Virus record (IMG/VR): IMGVR_UViG_3300049783_000681
Span: 1 to 26,385 of that record
Direction: 5' to 3' (one strand)
Source: a virus
Length of the DNA stretch: 26,385 nucleotides
The position numbers and the translations under genes are program-made. Each line of letters begins with the position of its first letter. Within the stretch, counting starts at the first letter, position 1. Below are positions 17,824-25,919 of this stretch, in pieces. Under the pieces are notes generated by a model. The model was not told the origin of the DNA. It made no database searches and saw only the letters and a list, made by a program, of their open reading frames with translations.

Positions 17824-19607
17824 AAAATATATATTTCTTTCAAGTTAATTTTCCCATTGGCTTCGGCAAGTTTGAAACACATTGGCTTCCGTATGCTGTT
17901 GCTAGACTGTGGAGTTATGCTAAAACAGACTTGTATGTTAATAAAACATATTGTGCAAAAGATTTTATTTTTGAACGTCTGCCTATAGACAACTTTGTAG
18001 ATAGTATTGATAGTATTGACATTGCGGCATTTAGTTCGTATATTTGGAATGAAAATTATAATTTAAAGTTAGCCAAAGCAATTAAACAAAAGTTTCCTAA
18101 CTGTTTAATTGTGTTTGGCGGTCCACAAGTTCCTGACAAGCCTGCACAGTTCCATAAAGATTATCCTTTTGTGGATCACACATTCCACGGAGAATCAGAA
18201 TATTTATTTAAAGAATTTTTAATAGATAATAATAAACCAAAGAGTATTATAGGTTCAAGGATTGCTGATTTAGATACATTATGCAGTCCTTTTGTTGACG
18301 GAGTGCTTGACAGTATAGTAGCAAAACATCGCAACAAAAACTTTAGTATAACGCTTGAAACTAATAGGGGCTGCCCGTATGCTTGCACATTCTGTGATTG
18401 GGGGAGTTTAACATTTAATAAGATTAAAAAGTTTGATTGTAATCTAGTTAAAAAAGAAATAGAATGGATTAGTAAAAACGGTATTAAATTTGTTGATGTA
18501 GCAGATGCTAACTTTGGCATTTTTAAAGACAGAGACTTTGGACTATTAAAACATATGATAGACCAAAAACAAACGTATGGCTATCCTGAAACATATAGTT
18601 TTAATTGGCAAAAAAATAGTACAGAGCACACACTAGAAATGGTTGAATATCTTACTAATAATAATAGTGCTAGAGGGTTTACGCTAAGTGTACAAAGTAT
18701 GTCCGACGAAGTTCTAACAAACATCAAACGTAAAAATATGGAAGTTAGTAATTTTCAAAACATAATGCAACAATGTAATGTAAAAAACATACAAACATAT
18801 ACTGAACTAATATTAGGGTTGCCGGGAGAAACATACAACTCTTGGGTTACTGGCATTGATAAACTATTAACTGTAGGACAGCACAATAATATCGAAGTAT
18901 GGTTATGTCAAATGTTAGTTAATGCAGAACTTAGCAATAATGAAAGTTTAAAAAAATATGATATAAAAACTTCTAATATAAAAAATTATATTAGCGGTGA
19001 TACTAGTGAAGAAGGACAAGAAGGCATACAAGTTATCAAGAGTACTAACACTTTAAGTTATGATGAGCTTTTAGATTGTTATATGTACAGCTGGATGATT
19101 GCTAATTTTCACAGCTTCGGCTGGACACAGATTATTAGTAGATGGCTGCATGTTACTGAGGGTCTTGCATACAAGGACTTTTATGATAATTTGTTAACTA
19201 AGTTAGTTCATCATCCGTTTTATATAGAAGTACGTAATAATGTAGATCAAGCATACCAAACAGGCTTAATACAACAAAAAGGTATGCATTATTATATTGC
19301 AGAATCGCAGAAAAAGTTACACATGAATAGAGAGGATGTGTTTACCCTAATAGAAAGTATGAATTACGATATACCTAGTGATATTTTTAAGTTTACCAGA
19401 TTGTATGTAACTGAAGTTAATAGACCAGTAAATACATTAGTAGAGTTCGACATCCCTGTTTGGAATATTATCAACAACATTAGTAATGATGATAGTATAT
19501 ACACCTTCAAATGGACTGAAGATGTTACAGATGAACAGGAATATTATGATAGTTTTTATTTTAGACGGCGAAAAGGTTGGGGGAAATGCATAGTAACATC
19601 ATCGTAG
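17820..19607 (+). CDS. B12-binding domain radical SAM protein (595 aa)
   Basis: Residues about 50-140 form a Rossmann-like cobalamin-binding region (IDIAAFSSYIWNENYNLKLA, then CLIVFGGPQVPDKPAQF and HTFHGESE). No DxHxxG motif is visible, so cobalamin would bind without His ligation, as in many B12 radical SAM proteins. The radical SAM motif is C185, C189 and C192 (TNRGCPYACTFCDWGS). ELILGLPGET (around residue 335) is a core strand typical of this family. The C-terminal 200 residues are family-like with no domain I can name. B12 radical SAM enzymes often methylate unreactive carbon or phosphorus centres and can also reshape rings. Here it may methylate a sugar, lipid or peptide. ATGA coupling links it to the epimerase gene. 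Substrate unknown. Confidence 0.85.
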   Translation: MKNIYFFQVNFPIGFGKFETHWLPYAVARLWSYAKTDLYVNKTYCAKDFIFERLPIDNFVDSIDSIDIAAFSSYIWNENYNLKLAKAIKQKFPNCLIVFGGPQVPDKPAQFHKDYPFVDHTFHGESEYLFKEFLIDNNKPKSIIGSRIADLDTLCSPFVDGVLDSIVAKHRNKNFSITLETNRGCPYACTFCDWGSLTFNKIKKFDCNLVKKEIEWISKNGIKFVDVADANFGIFKDRDFGLLKHMIDQKQTYGYPETYSFNWQKNSTEHTLEMVEYLTNNNSARGFTLSVQSMSDEVLTNIKRKNMEVSNFQNIMQQCNVKNIQTYTELILGLPGETYNSWVTGIDKLLTVGQHNNIEVWLCQMLVNAELSNNESLKKYDIKTSNIKNYISGDTSEEGQEGIQVIKSTNTLSYDELLDCYMYSWMIANFHSFGWTQIISRWLHVTEGLAYKDFYDNLLTKLVHHPFYIEVRNNVDQAYQTGLIQQKGMHYYIAESQKKLHMNREDVFTLIESMNYDIPSDIFKFTRLYVTEVNRPVNTLVEFDIPVWNIINNISNDDSIYTFKWTEDVTDEQEYYDSFYFRRRKGWGKCIVTSS

Positions 19608-20212
19608 TAGCCCAGCCTCGCAGTGGAGGAGTAGTTTCGACACAGGTATTGAATAGAATTTACCCGTCGCACAACAATCTGAATGAACATTTTAATTGTC
19701 ATAGATACGGATATAATATAAATGATCAATTAATATCTGCACATGCGCAACAACCGTTTATTGTCAAAGTAAGCTACTTTGATCTAAAAGATGTATTTGA
19801 TGAATTAGTAAAGTTTGCCGCTGATTGGTACCATGTAACTCGCACTAACCCGGTTGAAATGGTATGCAGTAGTTACTTGTCATCAATTACAGGAGTTTTT
19901 CATTTAGACAATAATGAACTACATACACCGTTGTCAAGTGTTATTATACCTAAAGGTTTTATCGAATCTTTCTTTTCTAAAGGTAATCCAGGCGGCTGGC
20001 ATTATAATTTAGCTAGTAATGTTCCTTTCTTAGATAATATAAATTATAAAGAAATTAAATACAATGATTTAATAACTCCGTCAGATGTGTATACACAGAT
20101 AACAGGAAACAAACAAAAAATAAAATTAGGTATACAAAAGCTATACCCAAATAAGGATACAAATATCGAAAATTTAAAAGAAGTAACGGACTGGGTAACA
20201 GAATATGTTTAA
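19586..20212 (+). CDS. Sulfotransferase-like protein (208 aa)
   Basis: The ATG at 19586 is preferred to a TTG three codons upstream; it overlaps the upstream stop by 22 bases. The protein starts MHSNIIVVAQPRSGGVVSTQ, where QPRSGG (residues 10-15) is a PAPS 5'-phosphosulfate binding loop like the RSGTT of sulfotransferases, although the usual Thr/Ser is replaced by Gly-Val-Val. The second motif, HVTRTNPVEMVCSSYL (R86, S95 and S96), matches the 3'-phosphate binding pattern of the family. The length is short but usual for phage and bacterial forms. It could transfer sulfate from PAPS to a glycan or other small acceptor. The altered loop makes loss of activity possible. It lies between a radical SAM gene and an SGNH hydrolase gene. 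Confidence 0.6.
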   Translation: MHSNIIVVAQPRSGGVVSTQVLNRIYPSHNNLNEHFNCHRYGYNINDQLISAHAQQPFIVKVSYFDLKDVFDELVKFAADWYHVTRTNPVEMVCSSYLSSITGVFHLDNNELHTPLSSVIIPKGFIESFFSKGNPGGWHYNLASNVPFLDNINYKEIKYNDLITPSDVYTQITGNKQKIKLGIQKLYPNKDTNIENLKEVTDWVTEYV

Positions 20213-20996
20213 AAATAAAAGTACCCTAGTAGTTTTTGGAGACAGTAATGTTTGGGGAGCAGAACTACCAGTCTGTCCTAACAGACAAAAAGATTTTAAA
20301 AGTATAGTTTATCATCCTATTAATATTGACAAATGGCCGCACCATATTAGACATAGTTTTTCGGGAGTACTTGCTGAAAGGCAAAGCAGCCGTACTAGGC
20401 ACGGCATGAACATTTTAAATTTAGCTATACCCGGGTGTAGCAACGACACAATCTTCAGAAGAGTAAATAAGTTTTTACAAGGACATTATCCTGTAGACCT
20501 TAATAAGTGTTTTGTTATGATTTTTTGGACATCTGTTGAAAGAAGGGAATTCTATCATTCAGCTGAAATTGAAGGGAAAACATACTTTAATTATTCTCCA
20601 ACTTGGGGCCACCTTTATCAAAACGGCCTTAAGACAAAGTTTCACAAAATTTATTCTAGATCTGTTTTTTCTGAGGAATTTGATATAACAAAAACTTTTA
20701 ATTATATATATTCTTCAAATGCTCTATTATCATATAAAGGCGTAGATTTTGTACAAGGTTATTCATTGTTTAAGGATGAGATATCCAACTTAGTAACCGA
20801 GCATAAGATGCCAAATTTTATATCTCACACCCAAAACGACTCACTCCATACTATTGCGGCCAATGCCGCTGGTTTGAATGGCAGGACTCCTTTGCCTAAT
20901 CCTTATCAATTTGAAGGCAGTCATCCTACAGAATTAGGTCATTTAGTAATTGCAGATAGAATCGAAGAACTTCTCAAACAAAGACAGGCAACATAA
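20205..20996 (+). CDS. SGNH/GDSL hydrolase (263 aa)
   Basis: Block I is GDSN at residues 12-15 with nucleophile S14. Block II is PGCSNDT with G77 and N80. Block V is GSHPTELGH with H240, preceded by E237 instead of the usual Asp. Thus Ser, Gly, Asn and His of the SGNH set are present and the fourth position (Asp to Glu) is altered. SGNH proteins remove or transfer acyl groups from sugars, peptidoglycan or lipids. No signal peptide is visible, so it would act in the cytoplasm, more likely on a precursor than on the outer surface. The start overlaps the sulfotransferase-like gene by 8 bases, and the next gene follows after 3 bases. Confidence 0.75.
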   Translation: MFKNKSTLVVFGDSNVWGAELPVCPNRQKDFKSIVYHPINIDKWPHHIRHSFSGVLAERQSSRTRHGMNILNLAIPGCSNDTIFRRVNKFLQGHYPVDLNKCFVMIFWTSVERREFYHSAEIEGKTYFNYSPTWGHLYQNGLKTKFHKIYSRSVFSEEFDITKTFNYIYSSNALLSYKGVDFVQGYSLFKDEISNLVTEHKMPNFISHTQNDSLHTIAANAAGLNGRTPLPNPYQFEGSHPTELGHLVIADRIEELLKQRQAT

Positions 20997-20999
20997 ATT

Positions 21000-22457
21000 A
21001 TGAACGATGATTATAAAACTAATAGCAAAGATTATAAAAAATATAAAGAAGAAATATTAAATAACAAAAGCAAAAGTTTTTGCGGAGCAAAATGGTATAA
21101 TGCAACAACTTGGTTAGGTAGTGGTACAACTGCTAGTTGTCACCACCCGCCTGCACACAAAATTCCTTTAGAGGAAGTAGAAGCAGATTATACTGCTATT
21201 CACAATACTAAGCATAAGAAAGAAATGCGCCGTCAAATGAAATGCGGCGACCGCCCAGGCGAATGTGAGTACTGCTGGAAAGTAGAAGATATGAAGAAAG
21301 ATGCAGTAAGCGACCGTATCTTCAAAAGTATTATATATACCGACAAAGATTTGCAGAAAGCATTTGATTTAGACCACAATGAAAATGTTGAATTGAAAAC
21401 ATTTGAAATAGCATTTGATAGAGTGTGCAACTTAGCATGTAGTTATTGTAATGCTAGTTTTAGTACCACATGGGCAAAAGATATTAATAACAATGGCCCG
21501 TACGAAAACTTAGTTAGCGATGGAGCAGGAGCGTTTAAACAAGACGGCAGCTGGGCACAGTTGTATGATAATGATGATGATAACCCTTACATACAAGCAT
21601 TTTGGAAATGGTGGGATAACGGTTTAGCAGATAGTTTAGAAGAGTTGCGTATTACAGGCGGTGAACCGCTTATGTCAGGTAATACTTGGAAACTGTTTGA
21701 TTGGTTTGAAAAACAAAACTCTAATATGCGATTTGCTATTAATAGCAATCTTATTGCAAAAAATGGTATCATTGACAAGCTAGTATCAAAGGCAAAAAAT
21801 ATTAATAATTTTAGTATATATACTAGTTGCGAAGCAACAGGTAAGCAAGCAGAATATATTCGCGACGGTCTTGATTACGATCAATGGAAGTCTAATTTAG
21901 TTCGTATGTTATCAGAAACAAATGCAGAAATGAACATAATGATGACTATTAATAGTTTATGCTTGTTTAGTATTACAGATTTCTTAGATGAGATATACGA
22001 ACTTAAAGGCGAATATAAAGATAATCAATTAGCAGTAAGTTTAAATTTATTACGTTTTCCAAGTTTTCAAAGTCCACTAGCATTGCCAGTGCATCTTAAA
22101 GATCACTGTTATAACAATCTAAATAATTGGTATAACGCAAACAAGCACAAAGCGTTATGGCACGAGCACGAAAAAGCAAGCATCGAACGGTTAATTGATT
22201 ACTTAGTTACTGTTGACTCTCCGCATAGGCGCACGAGCAATCCTGTAACACTATGGCGCGACTTCAAAACATTTTATGCACAATACGATGTAAGACGAAA
22301 TAAAAACATAAACGTGTTTCCTAAAATCCTAACAGATTGGATAGAAAGTATTCCTGATACAGATTCAAGTATTATGGAACTTGCAGAAAAAGAAGGTTGG
22401 ATATTAAATCCTGATCCTAAAAATATTAAAGAGGCGCTCAGTACTTATGAAAAATAA
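21000..22457 (+). CDS. Radical SAM enzyme with N-terminal twitch/SPASM-like Cys domain, second copy (485 aa)
   Basis: The radical SAM motif is at C143, C147 and C150 (VCNLACSYCN) and GGEP at 220-223 (RITGGEPLM). The N-terminal Cys set is C28, C47 (SCHHP), C82, C89 and C92 (CEYCWKVED), placed as in the gene at 14154 and likely to bind an auxiliary cluster. Long stretches match that gene: HKIPL, DY-A...NTKHKK, TSCEATGKQAEYIR-GLDY. It differs in its C-terminal region, which is shorter and unlike the other copy. It is followed by a third radical SAM gene whose ATG lies 11 bases before its stop. A different substrate or a different step in one pathway is likely, but neither is readable from the sequence. 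Confidence 0.82.
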   Translation: MNDDYKTNSKDYKKYKEEILNNKSKSFCGAKWYNATTWLGSGTTASCHHPPAHKIPLEEVEADYTAIHNTKHKKEMRRQMKCGDRPGECEYCWKVEDMKKDAVSDRIFKSIIYTDKDLQKAFDLDHNENVELKTFEIAFDRVCNLACSYCNASFSTTWAKDINNNGPYENLVSDGAGAFKQDGSWAQLYDNDDDNPYIQAFWKWWDNGLADSLEELRITGGEPLMSGNTWKLFDWFEKQNSNMRFAINSNLIAKNGIIDKLVSKAKNINNFSIYTSCEATGKQAEYIRDGLDYDQWKSNLVRMLSETNAEMNIMMTINSLCLFSITDFLDEIYELKGEYKDNQLAVSLNLLRFPSFQSPLALPVHLKDHCYNNLNNWYNANKHKALWHEHEKASIERLIDYLVTVDSPHRRTSNPVTLWRDFKTFYAQYDVRRNKNINVFPKILTDWIESIPDTDSSIMELAEKEGWILNPDPKNIKEALSTYEK

Positions 22458-23736
22458 AGATGCAGTTTTAAAAACTAAACAATTTTGTATGGCGCCCTGG
22501 ACGCACATGCACTTCATGCCAAACAAAGATGTTAATCCTTGTTGCTTGTCACCTATTGACGAAACAATTGGCAATATGGAAGAACAAACAATAAAAGAAA
22601 TTTGGAACAGTGAGGACATGCGTCAGCTACGCAATGACATGTTAGAAGGCAAAGATTGTGCAAACTATTGCGGACGTTGCTATGAAAAAGAAGAAGACGG
22701 GTTTAGTAGCTTGCGTACACACATGAATGATAGTTATGCAGATACTCATTGGGATAAAGTAGAATCTACTAAAGAAGATGGTACTGTAGACGATTTAAAT
22801 TTAGTTCATTGGGATTTTAGATTTAGTAATATATGTAATCAAAGTTGTAGATCTTGTGGTATAGAATTTAGTTCCCAATGGCATGGAGACTTTATTAAGC
22901 TCTGGGATATACCCAAAGATCAGCAACCTGCAAAAATTAAAAAGATTTGGCGAGACGTAGATGCATTTGAAGACGACTTTGAAGAATTGTTTGACAAAGT
23001 AGAATACATACATTTTGCAGGCGGTGAGCCTCTTATTACTGACGAACATTATAAAGTTTTAGAAAAACTAATTGAACGCGGTCGTACTGATATTACAATA
23101 CGATATAGTACTAATTTTAATCAATTGAAGTATAAAAAATATGATGTAATAGAAATGTGGAAACATTTCAAACATATTCAACTTATAACAAGTTTAGATG
23201 ATTACGGTGATCGTTATAATTACATTCGCAATGGCGGCGAGTGGAATAATGTAATTGAAAATTACAAAAAACTTAAAGAAGCTGGCCTTTTTGATAACGG
23301 TAATATTTGGTTTGGTATACACCCTACTATTAGTTTTTGGAATATTTATTATCTTCCAGATTTCCATGAAGAATGTATACGGTTAGGATTAATTGATATG
23401 AATGCTAGAAATAATGATCATCACTTTACTCAATATTTTCATTTAAATCCTTTAACATTTCCTTCGTATTATTCTCCTCAAATATTACCTAAAGAACATA
23501 AAGAAAAGGTAACAAAAAAATTATTAGAATATGCTGAATATCTTACAGCTACGTATAATGTGAATAGTGCGCCGCTTGTTAGTTTAGTAGATTTAATGAA
23601 TGCACACGACAACACAGCTGAGTTGCCGCTTATGAGAGAGTGGACGACTAAACTAGACAAACTTAGAAACCAAAATTCTAAAGAAACTTTTCCTTTCCTT
23701 GCAGAGATATTTGACAATGACATCCCCACCGCATAA
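22447..23736 (+). CDS. Radical SAM enzyme with N-terminal twitch/SPASM-like Cys domain, third copy (429 aa)
   Basis: The radical SAM motif is at C130, C134 and C137 (ICNQSCRSCGI) and GGEP at 192-195 (FAGGEPLIT). The N-terminal Cys set is C14 (FCMAPWTHMHFMP), C32-C33 (NPCCLSP), C71, C75 and C78 (CANYCGRCYEKEE). This is richer than in the two other copies and close to the CxxxxW...PCC...CxxC pattern of stand-alone SPASM-like domains. Sequence identity to the other two is low outside the core. The end (PFLAEIFDNDIPTA) contains the start of the next gene, which overlaps it. Its function is unknown; the shared layout suggests that it works with or after the second copy. Confidence 0.82.
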   Translation: MKNKDAVLKTKQFCMAPWTHMHFMPNKDVNPCCLSPIDETIGNMEEQTIKEIWNSEDMRQLRNDMLEGKDCANYCGRCYEKEEDGFSSLRTHMNDSYADTHWDKVESTKEDGTVDDLNLVHWDFRFSNICNQSCRSCGIEFSSQWHGDFIKLWDIPKDQQPAKIKKIWRDVDAFEDDFEELFDKVEYIHFAGGEPLITDEHYKVLEKLIERGRTDITIRYSTNFNQLKYKKYDVIEMWKHFKHIQLITSLDDYGDRYNYIRNGGEWNNVIENYKKLKEAGLFDNGNIWFGIHPTISFWNIYYLPDFHEECIRLGLIDMNARNNDHHFTQYFHLNPLTFPSYYSPQILPKEHKEKVTKKLLEYAEYLTATYNVNSAPLVSLVDLMNAHDNTAELPLMREWTTKLDKLRNQNSKETFPFLAEIFDNDIPTA

Positions 23737-24523
23737 CTGGAATTTAAAAAATATACAGTCGTCTAAATCTAGTCTAGAAGATATAGGTTGTTTAAATTGT
23801 TATATAAAAAATACATGGCACACGTTTACTAAAAACAAAAACGATTCCTGGTCTGTTCCGTATTTTAACGATAAAGAGTTGTATTTTGATAAAGACCCGT
23901 GGAACTATTATATTAACAAATACGGTTATCGCGGCGACAATTGGACTTTCAAAAAGGTGCCTGCTTTTTTTGGATGTAGTTTTACGTTTGGCATTGGTGT
24001 TGAAACTCCTTTTCCTGCACTTATACAAAAACAATATTCTGATGATACAGTAATACCTAATATAGGAATACCAGGCGGCTCACCGATTTCTATAATAAAA
24101 TCGTTTGTTGCTTTTGCTAATTTACACCCTATGTCTCATGCATTTATTAGTTTGCCTCAAATTGATAGATTCCATTATTCTGAAAGATGCGATGATAAGT
24201 GGACGTTTGCACAGATTGTTCCAAATGCCGCAACCCCAAAGAGCCAAAAACGTATACTAAGTATGTGGATGGGCGATATGTCTCGTGCGTTTACTACTGA
24301 CTATATAGATTGGGCCGAATCTGTTGCAGAAAGCAAAGGCATAAAGTTATTTTGGGGGTCGTGGGATAACGAAACGTATGAATTTATTAAGCCGTTAGTA
24401 GCTAATAACTTCGAATGGTCTCCGGGGGATCTTATGGGAGCGAATATTGGCCGCGATGGCGCCCACCCAGGACCTGATATTCACAAAGATATGGCAGACC
24501 GAGCTTGGAGTATAATAAATTGA
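23717..24523 (+). CDS. SGNH-like hydrolase, second type (268 aa)
   Basis: The ATG at 23717 is preferred to a TTG six codons earlier; the coding overlaps the upstream stop by 20 bases. A proposed block I is FGCSFTFGIGVE with S88, where the usual GDS is GCS. Block II is GIPGGSPISII (near residues 110-120) and block V is DGAHPGPDIH with D247 and H250. An 80-residue N-terminal extension, rich in aromatic residues (WNYYINKYGYRGDNW), is absent from the SGNH protein at 20205. No signal peptide is seen. This form, with GCSFTFG, is common in phage and bacterial gene clusters for surface glycans. It may be an acyl esterase or acyltransferase acting on a sugar. Its final TGA lies within the -35 box of the next promoter. 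Confidence 0.65.
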   Translation: MTSPPHNWNLKNIQSSKSSLEDIGCLNCYIKNTWHTFTKNKNDSWSVPYFNDKELYFDKDPWNYYINKYGYRGDNWTFKKVPAFFGCSFTFGIGVETPFPALIQKQYSDDTVIPNIGIPGGSPISIIKSFVAFANLHPMSHAFISLPQIDRFHYSERCDDKWTFAQIVPNAATPKSQKRILSMWMGDMSRAFTTDYIDWAESVAESKGIKLFWGSWDNETYEFIKPLVANNFEWSPGDLMGANIGRDGAHPGPDIHKDMADRAWSIIN

Positions 24524-24548
24524 CAGCTTATATAAAAGGTGTTATAAT
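24520..24548 (+). promoter_or_regulatory. Perfect sigma-70 promoter TTGACA-N17-TATAAT
   Basis: The -35 box TTGACA (24520-24525) and -10 box TATAAT (24543-24548) are exact consensus and the spacing is exactly 17 bases. Transcription is expected to start near 24555, which is at the ATG of the next gene (24554-24556). The transcript would thus be leaderless or nearly so for that gene. No ribosome binding site is visible between the -10 box and the ATG. Confidence 0.7.
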
Positions 24549-24553
24549 AAACT

Positions 24554-25231
24554 ATGTATGATATTATTTTTATAAGTTATAATGAACCCGAAGCAGATGC
24601 TAACTGGAAACATCTTACTGAAACGTACTTCTGGGCTAAACGTGTACACGGCGTAACTGGAATTCACCAAGCCCACATACAAGGTGCTAAACTAGCTAAC
24701 ACAGAAATGGTCTGGTTTGTTGATGCAGATGCAATAGTAATGGATGACTTTGACTTTAGTTACGAACCTGATAAAGATAACCTAGACACAGTGCATGTAT
24801 GGCGTAGTCAAAATCCAGTTAACGGATTAGTGTATGGCAACGGCGGAATAAAACTATTCCCTCGTCAGCTTACTATTGACATGGATTTGTCACAGCCTGA
24901 TATGACAACTAGTATAACGCACAAATTTAAAGTAATGCACGAAATCGCAAACATTACAGCATTTAATACTAATCCGTTTAGTACATGGCGTAGTGCATTT
25001 AGAGAATGTGCAAAATTAAGCAGTAAAGTAATTGATCGGCAAAAAAATGAAGAAACAGATAGTAGACTGGATACGTGGTGTACCGTTGGGCGTGAAAACT
25101 TATTTGGTGACTATGCTATTCGTGGTTCCATTGCTGGGCGCAAGTATGGCGCTACTCATCAAGGCGATACTGCCGCTTTAAGATTAGTAAACAATTATGA
25201 TTGGCTAAAGGAGCAATTTGATAATGATTGA
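24554..25231 (+). CDS. Glycosyltransferase-like protein, paralogue of the gene at 13197 (225 aa)
   Basis: It starts MYDIIFISYNEPEADANWKH, matching DYDIIYLSYDEPNAEKNYAD of the gene at 13197, then WAKRVHGVTGIHQAHIQG and WFVDADAIVMDDF with DAD at residues 57-59 in the DxD position. The NGLVYGNGGIKLFPR block is also shared. It is 80 residues shorter than its paralogue because the long Trp-rich C-terminal part is reduced. The ATG lies at the expected transcription start of a perfect promoter, so a leaderless message is possible; transcripts read through from upstream would supply a leader. AAAGGAG near its end serves as the ribosome binding site of the next gene. Its activity is uncertain for the same reasons as for the paralogue. 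Confidence 0.6.
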   Translation: MYDIIFISYNEPEADANWKHLTETYFWAKRVHGVTGIHQAHIQGAKLANTEMVWFVDADAIVMDDFDFSYEPDKDNLDTVHVWRSQNPVNGLVYGNGGIKLFPRQLTIDMDLSQPDMTTSITHKFKVMHEIANITAFNTNPFSTWRSAFRECAKLSSKVIDRQKNEETDSRLDTWCTVGRENLFGDYAIRGSIAGRKYGATHQGDTAALRLVNNYDWLKEQFDND

Positions 25232-25919
25232 ATGGAAAGATGATAATGATATATATGGAAGAATGTTAGTACTAACTAATAATCCATTATTTAATAATCT
25301 TCGAAATGCAGTTGACAATCACGATGCTGATCTTAGTGATGCACTTAGTTGGGGACAACTAAAAAGTAAAAGATGGCTTGTAACTGAACTAGAATCGTTA
25401 GACATTTCGTTAGGTACTGTTTTTTTATGTGCTGGATGGTATGCTACTCTTGCGGCAATGTTATTTCAAAGTAAATGTAATATAGATAAAATTAGAAGTT
25501 TTGACATAGACGAATCGTGTTTACAAATAGCTGATACAATTAATCGAAACCAAGTTAAAGAAGATTGGAAGTTTAAAAGTATTACACAAGATATTATGGA
25601 TATTGATTATAATAAGCACGAATGGCAAATTTGGAGTAATACTAATAATAGAATGAGTTATCCTATTACAGACATGCCAGATACTATTATAAACACAAGT
25701 TGCGAGCATATTGAAAACTTTGATGAATGGTACGCAAAGATACCAAGCGGCAAGTTAGTTATATTACAAAGCAACAACTTCTTTGATGTAGACGAACATG
25801 TAAATTGTGTAGAAGATTGTACACAGTTTCGAATAACAGCACCTATGACTACTCAGTTATACGTAGGTGAATTAGAGTTACCTAAGTACAAGAGGTTTAT
25901 GTTAATTGGATATAAGTAA
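25224..25919 (+). CDS. SAM-dependent methyltransferase, marine phage type (231 aa)
   Basis: The ATG at 25224 has AAAGGAG at 25206-25212 and is preferred to a TTG two codons upstream; the start overlaps the upstream gene by 8 bases. The expected SAM-binding loop is replaced by LCAGWYATLAAML (residues about 68-80), without the usual GxGxG. FDIDESC (93-99) fits the acidic residue that holds the SAM ribose. A later block, INTSCEHIENFDEWYAKIP (about 156-174), is a likely active-site region, and QSNNFF...EHVNC follows. I recall this family from marine T4-like phages, annotated as class I methyltransferase. The acceptor is unknown. It may methylate a sugar, and a nucleic acid or protein acceptor is also possible. 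Confidence 0.65.
   Translation: MIEWKDDNDIYGRMLVLTNNPLFNNLRNAVDNHDADLSDALSWGQLKSKRWLVTELESLDISLGTVFLCAGWYATLAAMLFQSKCNIDKIRSFDIDESCLQIADTINRNQVKEDWKFKSITQDIMDIDYNKHEWQIWSNTNNRMSYPITDMPDTIINTSCEHIENFDEWYAKIPSGKLVILQSNNFFDVDEHVNCVEDCTQFRITAPMTTQLYVGELELPKYKRFMLIGYK

Noticed and set aside
11723-25226. Upstream TTG starts for the genes at 11741, 19586, 23717 and 25224
   Set aside because: Each adds only a few residues, all have an ATG just downstream, and homologous or motif-rich sequence begins at the ATG.
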